Shown piece after piece: positions 1 to 8,412 of a DNA stretch of 17,785 bases; position 1 is the first letter of the stretch; the number at the start of each line of letters is the position of its first letter. The position numbers were made by a program, and so were the translations under genes. A model generated the notes under the pieces. That model was not told the origin of the DNA. It ran no database searches and saw only the letters and a list, made by a program, of their open reading frames with translations. The stretch comes from an uncultured Anaerobutyricum sp. (lineage in GTDB: Bacteria; Bacillota; Clostridia; Lachnospirales; Lachnospiraceae), in contig CAKREJ010000026.1 of NCBI GenBank assembly GCA_934317185.1, forward strand, positions 1-17,785, given 5' to 3'.

Positions 1-382
1 GCTGTGTACAATCTGCTGTCAGACCTGTTTTTAATCGACAGGAAACTCGAGGGCCCAAATCTCTTCCATTTGGAGTTGCTCCAAACAATAAAGCAGTCGG
101 TCCAAACTGCTCTATTGCATAGATAATCGCATTTGTATAGGCATCTGTAGAATATTGATGATATTCTTCTCCTTCAATTACATAAATCTTATCTGCGCCA
201 TGTGTATTTGCATCATCTATTGCTGCCTGTACATTCTGTCCAAGGATAAGCGCACATAACTGTCCTCCTTGTGTATCCGCCAAATCTCGCCCAGGATTTA
301 ACAATTCAATACCAACATTTTTAGCAGTACCATCTTCATTTGTTTCTATGAATACCCATAAATCTTTGCTTTTTACTTCCAT
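1..382 (-). CDS. etfA: Electron transfer flavoprotein alpha subunit, N-terminal part (runs off window start)
   Basis: The reading frame starts at an ATG at 382-380 and stays open to the window edge, so only about 127 N-terminal residues are visible and the C-terminal FAD domain is missing. The protein begins MEVKSKDLWVFIETNEDG and contains PNGRDLGPRVSCRLKTGLTA, the hallmark of the EtfA N-terminal domain. A ribosome binding site (GAGGGAAG) lies just upstream, and only 14 bases separate it from etfB. EtfA pairs with EtfB to carry electrons to or from acyl-CoA dehydrogenases in the cytoplasm. The order acyl-CoA dehydrogenase, (NUDIX), etfB, etfA matches clostridial butyryl-CoA dehydrogenase operons apart from the inserted NUDIX gene. 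Whether this Etf bifurcates electrons cannot be judged without the C-terminal domain. Confidence 0.95.
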   Translation of the reverse strand, partial: MEVKSKDLWVFIETNEDGTAKNVGIELLNPGRDLADTQGGQLCALILGQNVQAAIDDANTHGADKIYVIEGEEYHQYSTDAYTNAIIYAIEQFGPTALLFGATPNGRDLGPRVSCRLKTGLTADCTQ

Positions 383-396
383 TGTACTTCCCTCCT

Positions 397-1200
397 CTAA
401 ATTACGTTGGCATCACTAAGCATAGAAACCAGTTTTAAAGTACTCTCTCGACTTGTCTCTTCTTTAATTATTACTCCACCTTTTTTCTGTTCAGGAACAA
501 ACGTCTTCTTTACCCTTGTTGGTGAACCTTTTAAACCGATACTTGTTCTGTCAATATCCGGGATTTCATCAACAGTAATATGTGGAATTTCCGCTTTTTT
601 CGCAGCCATTTTTCCTCTAATATTTGGCATACGAGGATCAAATGATGGTTTTGTAAATGTAACAAGACAAGGATACTGTACACCAATGACCATAGTTCCC
701 TCATCCGTTTCTTTGATAACTTTTAACCTGCTTTCCTCTGCTTCTGTTTCTAAAGCATATGTAACCTGCGGATATCCTAAATGTTCAGCCAACTCACAGC
801 CAACTTGTGCCGTATCCCCATCAATTGCCTGCTTACCACAGAAGATCATATCAAATTTACCTTCGGATTCTTCAATTTTTTTTACTGCACAAGATAAAAT
901 ATAGCTTGTAGCCAGTGTGTCAGAACCACCAAAAGCTCTGTCTGTCACCAGATACCCCTTATTTGCACCAATTGCAAGACAATCTCTGATAACTGTCTCT
1001 GCCTGTGGCGGTCCCATTGATACAACTACAATTTTAGTGTCTGGATTTTTGTCTTTAATTCTTGCTGCTGCCTCCATAGCATATCCATCAAATGGATTCA
1101 AAATGGATGGAACCCCACTTCGAATCAGCGTATTGGTTACAGGATCTATTTTAATAATTGTAGTATCAGGAACCTGTTTCACACACACCAATATATTCAT
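397..1200 (-). CDS. etfB: Electron transfer flavoprotein beta subunit
   Basis: The 267-residue protein is the usual EtfB length. It starts MNILVCVKQVPDTT, has a GVPSILNPFD segment at about 29-38, MGPPQAE at 62-68, DRAFGGSDT at 87-95 and the nucleotide-binding signature DGDTAQVG at 127-134. These features resemble the EtfB of clostridial butyryl-CoA, caffeyl-CoA and acryloyl-CoA reductase complexes, several of which bifurcate electrons between an enoyl-CoA and ferredoxin. Bifurcation here is inferred, not shown. A strong ribosome binding site (GGAGG) precedes the ATG. It sits between the NUDIX gene and etfA on the same strand and most likely serves the acyl-CoA dehydrogenase encoded at 1720-2883. 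Confidence 0.96.
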   Translation of the reverse strand: MNILVCVKQVPDTTIIKIDPVTNTLIRSGVPSILNPFDGYAMEAAARIKDKNPDTKIVVVSMGPPQAETVIRDCLAIGANKGYLVTDRAFGGSDTLATSYILSCAVKKIEESEGKFDMIFCGKQAIDGDTAQVGCELAEHLGYPQVTYALETEAEESRLKVIKETDEGTMVIGVQYPCLVTFTKPSFDPRMPNIRGKMAAKKAEIPHITVDEIPDIDRTSIGLKGSPTRVKKTFVPEQKKGGVIIKEETSRESTLKLVSMLSDANVI

Positions 1201-1255
1201 TGTATTACCTCCTACCTTTCACCTCTTACGTTACAACTTGTTAATAACATACTAT

Positions 1256-1711
1256 CTATATCTTTTCTGTAAATTCAATTATCGTTTTATCAAGAGGAAT
1301 TCCAAAATTCTCACCGTATTTGCGATATTGTTCGATAATATGTATGTCTGCCTGAAATGCCATTTCCAGCAATGGCTCATCAAGACATTTCCAAGTTACT
1401 TCAACTATATCATCTCCCGCTATTGCTTTATCTGATACGGGTTCCGCTGTTAAAACAATCACTAAAGAATGCTCTTTTCCTGGATAATGGTTTGAAACAA
1501 CGTTAACAATATTTTTTAATCGGATATCCAGATTTGTTTCTTCTTTTACTTCCCGTATTGCTGCCTGTATGCAGTTTTCCTTTCTTTCCATATAGCCACA
1601 GGGAAGGCACCATTTTCCCGGTTTTATTTTAGAATCTCCGCGTTTTCCAAGGAGAATCTTGTTTTCGTTGACAACCAAGACAGAAACACACGGAGATGGA
1701 TTTTTATACAT
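1256..1711 (-). CDS. NUDIX hydrolase, substrate unknown
   Basis: The 151-residue protein carries a Nudix box starting at G39 (G-x5-E45-x7-R53-E54-V55-x-E57-E58), the motif that binds the metal and hydrolyses a nucleoside diphosphate linked to another group. The usual glycine near the end of the box is Asn60, and the segment before the box reads WCLPCG where many relatives have a PGG. I see no CoA-pyrophosphatase-specific extra motif, so a CoA-ester role is not supported by sequence. It starts 8 bases after the acyl-CoA dehydrogenase stop codon and has no clear Shine-Dalgarno sequence, so translation may depend on coupling to that gene. A NUDIX gene splitting the acyl-CoA dehydrogenase and etfB genes is unusual and suggests either clean-up of a damaged nucleotide cofactor or a chance insertion. 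Confidence 0.9.
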   Translation of the reverse strand: MYKNPSPCVSVLVVNENKILLGKRGDSKIKPGKWCLPCGYMERKENCIQAAIREVKEETNLDIRLKNIVNVVSNHYPGKEHSLVIVLTAEPVSDKAIAGDDIVEVTWKCLDEPLLEMAFQADIHIIEQYRKYGENFGIPLDKTIIEFTEKI

Positions 1712-1719
1712 AATTATTT

Positions 1720-2883
1720 TTAATACTCATCAAGAACGAAACGACTGATAACCAGTTTATTAATTTCAGAGGTTCCTTCTCCAATTGTCATCATCTTTAC
1801 ATCACGATAGAAGCGTTCTACTTCATACTCTTCACTGATGCCATTCGCTCCCATTACCTGAATCGCATCTCTACATACTTCATCAGCCATTTCGGATGCA
1901 TATAATTTAAGAATAGCTGCCTCACGGGTGTAATTCAGTCCGGCATCAGCCATTTTGGCCACGTTATAACACATACAACGAGCAATTTCTACTTTCTGTT
2001 CCATTTCTGCAAGCATAAAAGATACTGCTTGGAATTTTGTAATCTTTTTTCCAAAAGCTTCTCGCTCTTTTGCATATTTTACAGCTCGCTCCAATGCTCC
2101 CTGCGCTGCACCAATACAAAAGGCGGAAACAGCAATTCGTCCTTCATCTAATCCTTCTAAAAAGATAGGAAGACCTCGGTTCAATTCTCCTACAAGATTC
2201 TCTTTTGGTACACGACAATCAGAGAAGAACAACTGTCCTGTTGCAGATGCACGAAGTGACATTTTCTTTTCAGGAACCCCAGCTTCAAATCCAGGTGCAT
2301 CATTCGGAACAAGAATCAGGCTGATTCCCTTACTTCCTTTTGCTTCAAGATCTGTCTTACATGCAACAAGATAATATTTAGATTCTCCTGCATTTGTTAT
2401 CCAGCTCTTAGAGCCGTTAATTACCCATTCATCTCCATCTAAAACGGCATATGTCTTAGTTCCACCAGCATCTGATCCTGACTGTGGTTCTGTTAATGCA
2501 AATGAAAGAATGTCCGTACCTGCTACTGCACCTGGTAAAATCAATTCTTTCTGCTCTGCTGTTCCATACTTGATGATTGGTTTCATTCCTAAATCAATAT
2601 GAGATTCTACAGCGACAGAAAGAGAACCGCTATGTCTGGCTAATTCTTCAAGAACAACAACATTAGATAAAACCCCCATACCAATTCCACCAAATTCTTC
2701 CGGGGTAGCTGTTCCTAATAATCCCATTTCTCCAAGTTCTTCAAACTGTGTCCTTGGAAATTCATGTTTCTGATCCATTTCTGTTGCAATCGGAGCAATT
2801 TTCTTATCTGCATACTCTCTGGCAAGGTCACGAACTTCTCTTGTTTCCTCATCTAATAAAAAATCTGCAAATTGCTGTTTCAT
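1720..2883 (-). CDS. Acyl-CoA dehydrogenase, short-chain (butyryl-CoA dehydrogenase-like)
   Basis: The 387-residue flavoprotein has the family's normal length and both signatures: TEPQSGSDAG at 131-140 with WITNA at 161-165, and the C-terminal QVMGANGISEEYEVERFYRD region at about 342-361. The catalytic base is expected at Glu369 in the GEGTSEI segment, the position used by short-chain and butyryl-CoA dehydrogenases. It interconverts a saturated acyl-CoA and its 2-enoyl-CoA and exchanges electrons with the neighbouring Etf. A strong ribosome binding site (GGAGGAGG) precedes the ATG, 33 bases downstream of the CoA-transferase gene. Direction and substrate cannot be read from sequence. In a fermenter, reduction of crotonyl-, acryloyl- or a branched enoyl-CoA is as likely as oxidation. 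Confidence 0.95.
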   Translation of the reverse strand: MKQQFADFLLDEETREVRDLAREYADKKIAPIATEMDQKHEFPRTQFEELGEMGLLGTATPEEFGGIGMGVLSNVVVLEELARHSGSLSVAVESHIDLGMKPIIKYGTAEQKELILPGAVAGTDILSFALTEPQSGSDAGGTKTYAVLDGDEWVINGSKSWITNAGESKYYLVACKTDLEAKGSKGISLILVPNDAPGFEAGVPEKKMSLRASATGQLFFSDCRVPKENLVGELNRGLPIFLEGLDEGRIAVSAFCIGAAQGALERAVKYAKEREAFGKKITKFQAVSFMLAEMEQKVEIARCMCYNVAKMADAGLNYTREAAILKLYASEMADEVCRDAIQVMGANGISEEYEVERFYRDVKMMTIGEGTSEINKLVISRFVLDEY

Positions 2884-2916
2884 AGTTTACCTCCTCCTAT
2901 TTTTATAAAACTTTAT

Positions 2917-4215
2917 TTAAAACTTTGTCTGATACAATTTTTCGAATTCATCTTTTAATTCATCTCGGAAATCCGGATGTGCAATATTAATCAGTTCTCT
3001 TGATCGTTGTTTCAAAGTTTTTCCTTTTAACTGTGCAATACCATATTCTGTAACGACATAATTCACATCATTTCTTGATGTCGTTACCGCAGCACCCGGT
3101 GTAAGGAATGGAACAATTTTAGAAATTTTTCCACCACTGGCTGTAGATGTGCATGCGATAATTGATTTACCTCCCGGGGACATCGTCGCTCCACGAACAA
3201 AATCTACCTGCCCGCCTACGCCACTAATCTGTCTTGGTCCAATACTTTCAGCACAAATCTGACCAAAAAAATCTACCTGCACACAAGAATTTACTGAAAC
3301 TACCTTATTGTGTTTAGCAATAACCCTTGGATCATTTACATAACTGATAGGAGCCATGTAAACACTTGGATTATCATCCATAAAGTCATATAACCTTCTT
3401 GTTCCCATAGCAAAAGCTGCTACAAGAAGCTCGTCATTTACTCCCTTTTTCTTTCCGTTGAGTACTCCTTTCTCAACTAATGGAACAATACTATCGGAAA
3501 GCATTTCACTATGGAGTCCTAAATCTTTTTTGTCATTTAAAAATAAAAGGACGGAATCAGGAATTGCACCAATTCCTAACTGTAATGTTGAGCCATCTTC
3601 AATTAAAGATGCACAATTTTCACCGATTGCTTTTTCAACATCCGTAATCTTGGTTGGCTGTAATTCCAGAAGAGGACGAGATGTTTCCACAACATAATCA
3701 ATTTCTGAAATATGTACAAAACAATCACCATGTGAACGAGGACATTGATCATTTGCCTCTACAATTACTGTTTTTGCATTTCTCACACCAGCTCTGGCAT
3801 AATCAACAGAGAGACCAAGGCTGACATAGCCATGCTTATCTGGTCTTGACGTCTGTACAATTGCTACATCAAGAGGCAATGTACTTTCGAAATAAGAAGG
3901 CATTTCATAGAAAAATCCAGGAGTGAAATCACCTCTCGGTCCATTAATAGCTTCTCGTGTTTTTCCCCCCGCACAAAATGTATTATGTCTGAAATGTTTT
4001 GCATTCTCTGGAAGACAATATTCCGCTTTTCCCATTGGAATATAATGGACAATTTCTACATTTTCATAAGCCTCTTTATTTCTCATCATTGCATCCGTAA
4101 TTTCTGTTGCTTCACCACATGCATGAGAAAAAATAAGTCGATCTCCTGATTTAATGTGTTTTACTGCTTCATCTGCTGTGACACATTTTTTTTGATATTC
4201 TTCTTTCCAATTCAT
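2917..4215 (-). CDS. Acetyl-CoA hydrolase/transferase-family CoA-transferase (4-hydroxybutyrate/acetate CoA-transferase-like)
   Basis: The 432-residue protein belongs to the AbfT/Cat family, whose members move CoA between carboxylic acids through an enzyme-bound glutamyl-CoA thioester. The nucleophile is probably Glu237 in LGLHSEML; the glycine-rich stretches LGIGAIPD (213-220) and GVGGQVDF fit the same fold. It shares only the family framework with the other CoA-transferase at 5173-6519, for instance CPRSHGDCFVHISEIDYVVE against [19 protein letters not shown], so it probably takes a different acid. A strong ribosome binding site (GGAGG) lies just before the ATG. It is placed between the crotonase and acyl-CoA dehydrogenase genes. 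The family reaction is secure, but the substrate acid is not identifiable. Confidence 0.93.
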   Translation of the reverse strand: MNWKEEYQKKCVTADEAVKHIKSGDRLIFSHACGEATEITDAMMRNKEAYENVEIVHYIPMGKAEYCLPENAKHFRHNTFCAGGKTREAINGPRGDFTPGFFYEMPSYFESTLPLDVAIVQTSRPDKHGYVSLGLSVDYARAGVRNAKTVIVEANDQCPRSHGDCFVHISEIDYVVETSRPLLELQPTKITDVEKAIGENCASLIEDGSTLQLGIGAIPDSVLLFLNDKKDLGLHSEMLSDSIVPLVEKGVLNGKKKGVNDELLVAAFAMGTRRLYDFMDDNPSVYMAPISYVNDPRVIAKHNKVVSVNSCVQVDFFGQICAESIGPRQISGVGGQVDFVRGATMSPGGKSIIACTSTASGGKISKIVPFLTPGAAVTTSRNDVNYVVTEYGIAQLKGKTLKQRSRELINIAHPDFRDELKDEFEKLYQTKF

Positions 4216-4279
4216 AACTTACCTCCTACGTTTTATTTTCTTTATCTTAATGCAGTATGTTTAAAAGGTCTAATGCCAA

Positions 4280-5083
4280 TTAATCATGATTTTGTGGAAG
4301 ATTAATTATAAATTCAGGCTCTCTTTTTTCCAAAAAAGCAAGTATCCCTTCTCCAAAATTAGGATGCGTATTCGTTCTATAAAGTATTTGAGCCTCTAGT
4401 TCTAGCCCCTCTTCTAAAGAGCTTTCTAACCCTTCATATACACATCTTTTTATCGCCTGTATTGTATTTTGAGGACAGCTACTAATCTGATTCGCAATCT
4501 CAAACGCTCTTTCTTTTAATTGATTTATCGGCAGAATTTCTGAAATCAAATTGTACTTTTGAGCTTCCTTTGCATCAATTTTTTCATTAAGCAAAAGCAT
4601 TCTCATCACGCATTGTTTTCCTATCAGTCTCGTAACCTGTTGAGTACATCCCCAACCTGGAATTCCTCCTAATGAGCCTGTAGGCAGGCCATATACTGAA
4701 TTTTCACTTCCTATTGCGATATCACAAGCTGCAATCATTCCCAAGGCAGCTCCTAATGCATACCCGTTTATTGCAGCAATATAAGCCTTTGGACTGTTCA
4801 TAATACTTTTGACCAGTTTTACTCCTAACCGATTATACGTATCAATCATCTCATGTTCACTGGTTGCATATTGCATTTCTGCCTTTAAATCTCCACCTGA
4901 AGTAAATGCTTTTTCTCCTGTACCTGTAATAATGACACATGAAATATTTGTATTGTTATTACATTTATCTACTTGTTTTACCAATTCTTCTAACATTTTC
5001 TTTGTAATGCAATTAATTTTTTTCTCATTGTCCATAAACAAAACTGCAGTTTTTCCTTGTATTTCGATTCTGATTCTATCCAT
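4280..5083 (-). CDS. Crotonase-fold enzyme lacking both hydratase glutamates
   Basis: The 267-residue protein has the enoyl-CoA hydratase/isomerase fold. AFTSGGDL (59-66) forms one oxyanion-hole strand, NGYALGAALG (106-115) the second, and PNFGEGILAFLEKREP the C-terminal CoA-binding end. Aligned by eye to rat crotonase, the two catalytic glutamates (Glu144 and Glu164) fall on Gly115 and Thr135, in the segments ALGAALGM and YGLPTGSLGGIP. It should therefore not be a classical enoyl-CoA hydratase. Relatives without these glutamates include decarboxylases and C-C bond-forming or -cleaving enzymes such as MenB and BadI. The gene lies 64 bases upstream of one CoA-transferase and 89 bases downstream of the other, with an AGAGGTG ribosome binding site. 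A decarboxylase role like E. coli ScpB is possible, but I see no residue that proves it. Confidence 0.88.
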   Translation of the reverse strand: MDRIRIEIQGKTAVLFMDNEKKINCITKKMLEELVKQVDKCNNNTNISCVIITGTGEKAFTSGGDLKAEMQYATSEHEMIDTYNRLGVKLVKSIMNSPKAYIAAINGYALGAALGMIAACDIAIGSENSVYGLPTGSLGGIPGWGCTQQVTRLIGKQCVMRMLLLNEKIDAKEAQKYNLISEILPINQLKERAFEIANQISSCPQNTIQAIKRCVYEGLESSLEEGLELEAQILYRTNTHPNFGEGILAFLEKREPEFIINLPQNHD

Positions 5084-5131
5084 TTTGCACCTCTTTTTAT
5101 ATTTTTATATATAACCAATAAATTATTTGCA

Positions 5132-5153
5132 TACTTTTCATGTCAGAAAAGTA
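5132..5153 (-). other. Small hairpin between CoA-transferase and crotonase genes
   Basis: A perfect 8-bp inverted repeat (core arms ACTTTTC and GAAAAGT, 6-base loop) lies in the AT-rich 89-base gap. There is no clean T-run after it in the minus direction, so it is more likely an mRNA processing, stability or weak attenuation element than a terminator. It could also be chance in such AT-rich DNA. Confidence 0.35.
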
Positions 5154-5172
5154 ATTATTTTTATATAAAATG

Positions 5173-6519
5173 CTATATTTTGTTTGACTTTCTCCATATT
5201 TTCATTTTTTCTGCTTCTTTTACCAGTTCATCACGAAAATCCGGATGTGCTATTGAAATTATTTTCTCACACCGTTCCCATGTAGAAGTTCCTTTTAAAG
5301 ATACTTTTCCATACTCTGTCACAAGATAATGTATATTCGTTCTCGTAGCAGTCACAATGCTCCCTGGCTGTAATGTTGGAAGAATTCGCGAATGTACATT
5401 ACCCTTTTTATCTTTAAAAGTAGATGTACAACAAATAAAACTTTTCCCACCTTTTGACAAATAAGCCCCCATTACAAAATCCTGCTGACCACCAGCTCCG
5501 CTGATATGATTTATCCCATTACTTTCTGAATTAATCTGCCCAAATAAATCAAGATTAACAGCATTATTAATAGAAACAAAATTATCCTGACTAGCTATCA
5601 TATGAATATCATTTACATAATTTACTGGTGCACCCATACATTCTGGATTTTCATCCAGATAATCATATAATTTCTGTGAACCTGCCCCAAATGCATAAAC
5701 CTGCTTTCCTTGATCAAAATTTTTTTTACTTCCCGTAATTTTTCCAGCCCGGGCTATATCTACAAAAGCATCCACATACATCTCTGTATGTACTCCTAAA
5801 TCTTTAAGATCTGACTCTGCTATCATCTGTCCCACAGTATTTGGAAGCCCTCCAATGCCCAATTGAAGGCATGCTCCATCTGGAATTTCAGGTACAACAA
5901 GTGAAGCAATAATTTTACTCGCTTCATCACCTGTAGAAGCTGGGAGAATATCCATCGTTTCATTTTCCCCTTCTACGATGAAATCAACTTCAGAAATATG
6001 GATTCCCTCTCCATATTTTCCAAAGCACCGAGGCATCTTTTCATTTACTTCTACAACAATTACTTTCGCTTTTTTACACAGTTCCGTCATATGTGATGCA
6101 TTCGGACCAAAATTAAAAAATCCATGTCTATCCATAGATGTTACCTGAAACATTGCAATATCAACACTGTCAATATCATTTTTATAGTAATATGGCAGTT
6201 CCGAATAACGTACTGGATTATAAAAAGCGCAGCCTGTTTTAATCATTTTTCTTTCTATTCCTGTCATATGCCAGGAGTTCCATGTATAATATTTTTGAGG
6301 CTTTTCCATTTTAAATATTTCTAATGAACGAAGTGCAATGCCCCCTCGAATTTTTATATCCTTAAGTTCATTTTCCTGCATATGCCTTGCTAAAGCTTTA
6401 TCAAGCGCCACTGGATGTGCTGTACACCAACCATAATCCACCCACATTCCGGATTCAATCATTTTTACAGCTTCTTCCGGAGTTCGAAGTTTTTGTGCAT
6501 ATTCTTTATAAAAGTTCAT
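5173..6519 (-). CDS. but: Butyryl-CoA:acetate CoA-transferase-like protein
   Basis: The 448-residue protein is the length of the But enzymes of gut butyrate producers and matches them, from memory, along most of its length: [17 protein letters not shown] (27-43), [12 protein letters not shown] (80-91), [16 protein letters not shown] (129-144), [13 protein letters not shown] and [15 protein letters not shown]. The catalytic glutamate is expected at Glu246 in [10 protein letters not shown]. But swaps CoA between butyryl-CoA and acetate, releasing butyrate and acetyl-CoA; close paralogues act on other short acids. It is the first gene after the hairpin that follows dctM and has an AAAGGAAG ribosome binding site. 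Its place in a transporter-linked cluster suggests a dedicated paralogue that releases the end product or activates the imported acid, rather than the housekeeping copy. Confidence 0.88.
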   Translation of the reverse strand: MNFYKEYAQKLRTPEEAVKMIESGMWVDYGWCTAHPVALDKALARHMQENELKDIKIRGGIALRSLEIFKMEKPQKYYTWNSWHMTGIERKMIKTGCAFYNPVRYSELPYYYKNDIDSVDIAMFQVTSMDRHGFFNFGPNASHMTELCKKAKVIVVEVNEKMPRCFGKYGEGIHISEVDFIVEGENETMDILPASTGDEASKIIASLVVPEIPDGACLQLGIGGLPNTVGQMIAESDLKDLGVHTEMYVDAFVDIARAGKITGSKKNFDQGKQVYAFGAGSQKLYDYLDENPECMGAPVNYVNDIHMIASQDNFVSINNAVNLDLFGQINSESNGINHISGAGGQQDFVMGAYLSKGGKSFICCTSTFKDKKGNVHSRILPTLQPGSIVTATRTNIHYLVTEYGKVSLKGTSTWERCEKIISIAHPDFRDELVKEAEKMKIWRKSNKI

Positions 6520-6555
6520 TTTTTCTTCCTTTCTTTAACTGAAAATTAAAAGAAA

Positions 6556-6602
6556 TATAAGAAAAAGGACTTCCGCTTAAGCTTCCGTCCTTTTTCTTGT
6601 AT
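6556..6602 (-). terminator. Strong hairpin downstream of dctM (terminator or attenuator)
   Basis: A perfect 12-bp stem (AAGAAAAAGGAC at 6559-6570 with GTCCTTTTTCTT at 6587-6598), extended by about four weaker pairs, encloses a 16-base loop. In the minus direction it is followed by T-rich sequence (ATATTTCTTTTAATTTTC), as expected for intrinsic termination. It begins 6 bases after the dctM stop codon and lies only about 40 bases before the next start codon, leaving little room for a separate promoter, so partial read-through into the CoA-transferase gene is likely. Confidence 0.75.
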
Positions 6603-6607
6603 CTTTG

Positions 6608-7894
6608 CTATTTTAATAAATCTGGCAGGAAAAGTATCAGCGACTCAAAATTAGTCATTATGAGCAATAATGCAATTGCAATACCAATTAATATAAACAA
6701 ATGTCTGTTAATTACAAATCCAACCTTCTGATTTCTTAATCTGGCTGAAACATAGAGATTTAGTCCCAGTGGAGGAGTAACAAATCCTATTGCCAGATTT
6801 ACACACATAATAACACCAAAAGCAACCAGATTGATTCCCATTTGATTACAAATAGGTACAAGCATAGGTGTTACAATTAAAATAGATGCACAGGTTTCCA
6901 TAAAGGTTCCAAGAATCAACAGAAGCACATTAACAAGTAAAAGAAATACATACTTATTCGTTGTTAATGATGTAATTGCTGTTGCAATCTGCAGTGGAAT
7001 CTGCTCTCTTGTTAATACATATCCATATGCGGATGCTGCTGCAACGATAAGCATAATATATGCGCCACTGATTGCGCTGTCTTTCAGAACGGAATAGAAT
7101 TTTTTCACATCTAATTCACGATAAATTACAACACCAACAAAAATACCGTATACAGAAGCGACTGCTGCTGCTTCCGTTGGTGTAAAGATTCCTCCGTAAA
7201 TACCACCCAAAATAATTACTGGCATTAACAGTCCCCAGATAGCACCTTTAAATGTTCTCCATACTTCTTTGATTTCAAATTTTCTTCCTTTTGATTTTAC
7301 ATATTTTTTTCCATAAATAAATGAATAAATAGAAAATCCCAATGTAAATAAAATTCCAGGAATAATTCCACCAGTAAACACTTCGGATATAGGTGCACCG
7401 GAGGTATTTCCATATACAACCATCGGAATACTTGGTGGAATAATTGATCCTAAAATACCACCAACTGCAATAGCTGCCAAAGCAAATTTTTCCTCATATC
7501 CATCTTCAATCATCGCCGGAACCATAATACTTCCAATCGCTACAACTGTGGCAGTTGCAGAGCCGGAAATTGCTCCAAAAAACATACATACAAGAAATGT
7601 TACTATTGCTAATCCACCTGGTAACCAGCTTACCAGCGATCCCATAAAGTCACAAAGTCTTTTTGAAACTCCTGTCTTTTGCATAAGGCCACCACATAAT
7701 AAAAACAGGGGAATTGCCATTAGAGAAAAGGAATCACAACCAGTGAAAAACTTCTGGGCAATCGAGATTAACGGTACATTTGTGTATAGTGCTAATGGAA
7801 CTAACGCTCCAAGAGATAAGGAAACGGCAATTGGTACTCCTAAAAATGCACAGGCAAAGAATACTACAAACACCATAATCGTACACATATCCAT
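6608..7894 (-). CDS. dctM: TRAP transporter large permease subunit
   Basis: The 428-residue, very hydrophobic protein has about twelve predicted membrane segments and family landmarks such as PLFLLCGGLMQKTG, the GGILGSIIPPSIPMVVYG region and GFVTPPLGLNLYV near the C-terminus. DctM is the ion-coupled permease of tripartite transporters, which take up organic acids with sodium ions through the cytoplasmic membrane. Its ATG overlaps the dctQ stop codon (TAATG), and its ribosome binding site (GAGGAGGTG) lies inside dctQ, so the two are translationally coupled. It is the last gene before the hairpin at 6556-6602. Confidence 0.96.
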   Translation of the reverse strand: MDMCTIMVFVVFFACAFLGVPIAVSLSLGALVPLALYTNVPLISIAQKFFTGCDSFSLMAIPLFLLCGGLMQKTGVSKRLCDFMGSLVSWLPGGLAIVTFLVCMFFGAISGSATATVVAIGSIMVPAMIEDGYEEKFALAAIAVGGILGSIIPPSIPMVVYGNTSGAPISEVFTGGIIPGILFTLGFSIYSFIYGKKYVKSKGRKFEIKEVWRTFKGAIWGLLMPVIILGGIYGGIFTPTEAAAVASVYGIFVGVVIYRELDVKKFYSVLKDSAISGAYIMLIVAAASAYGYVLTREQIPLQIATAITSLTTNKYVFLLLVNVLLLILGTFMETCASILIVTPMLVPICNQMGINLVAFGVIMCVNLAIGFVTPPLGLNLYVSARLRNQKVGFVINRHLFILIGIAIALLLIMTNFESLILFLPDLLK

Positions 7895-8412
7895 TATTCC
7901 TTCACCTCCTCATTTTCATCGTTTTGTTCATCTGTTTTTTTTGTACAATCTTTTACCATTACCTGAATCTGCGTAATAATTGATAGTCCAAATCCAACAG
8001 CTACCGAACTGTACATAATCCAGTACGGAAGTTTCATCATCGGTGTAAGTTGGATATTTCCCTGAACACACCCCAAAATCCATATAACAGTCAGATAAAA
8101 TAACCATGTAAATGTTCCAAGAGTAATAAAATCAGTAATCACTTTTAAAACTTTCTGAACTTTTTTTGGCAAAAATCCAACTAAAACTTCAACACCCACA
8201 TGAGCTTTCTCACGAGTAGCTGCAATAACACCTATATAGATACACCAGATCATTAAGTATCTTGCAAGTTCATCGCTGATGGACCATGCGATATTCACAA
8301 ATCGTAAAACTACTGCAGCAAATACAACGATACACATTGCAAGCATGGCAACCGACATCAATATCTCTTCAAGTGTACATACACCCTTGTTCAATTTTTT
8401 CAAAAAATTCAT
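7894..8412 (-). CDS. dctQ: TRAP transporter small permease subunit
   Basis: The 172-residue protein has four hydrophobic segments, at about residues 18-40, 50-62, 92-112 and 130-150, and typical DctQ stretches: DELARYLMIWCIYIGV in the second and REKAHVGVEVLV after it. It ends in a charged tail rich in Glu and Asp. DctQ is the small membrane partner of DctM and helps dock the solute-binding protein. Both ends overlap their neighbours by one base (TAATG junctions with dctP and dctM), showing a single coupled transporter unit. Confidence 0.94.
   Translation of the reverse strand: MNFLKKLNKGVCTLEEILMSVAMLAMCIVVFAAVVLRFVNIAWSISDELARYLMIWCIYIGVIAATREKAHVGVEVLVGFLPKKVQKVLKVITDFITLGTFTWLFYLTVIWILGCVQGNIQLTPMMKLPYWIMYSSVAVGFGLSIITQIQVMVKDCTKKTDEQNDENEEVKE

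Noticed and set aside
407..904. Plus-strand reading frames antisense to etfB, and similar ones across the other genes
   Set aside because: They lie opposite well-supported genes and lack ribosome binding sites and recognisable protein features.
4280..5083. Naming the crotonase homologue enoyl-CoA hydratase
   Set aside because: Both catalytic glutamates are absent in a by-eye alignment.
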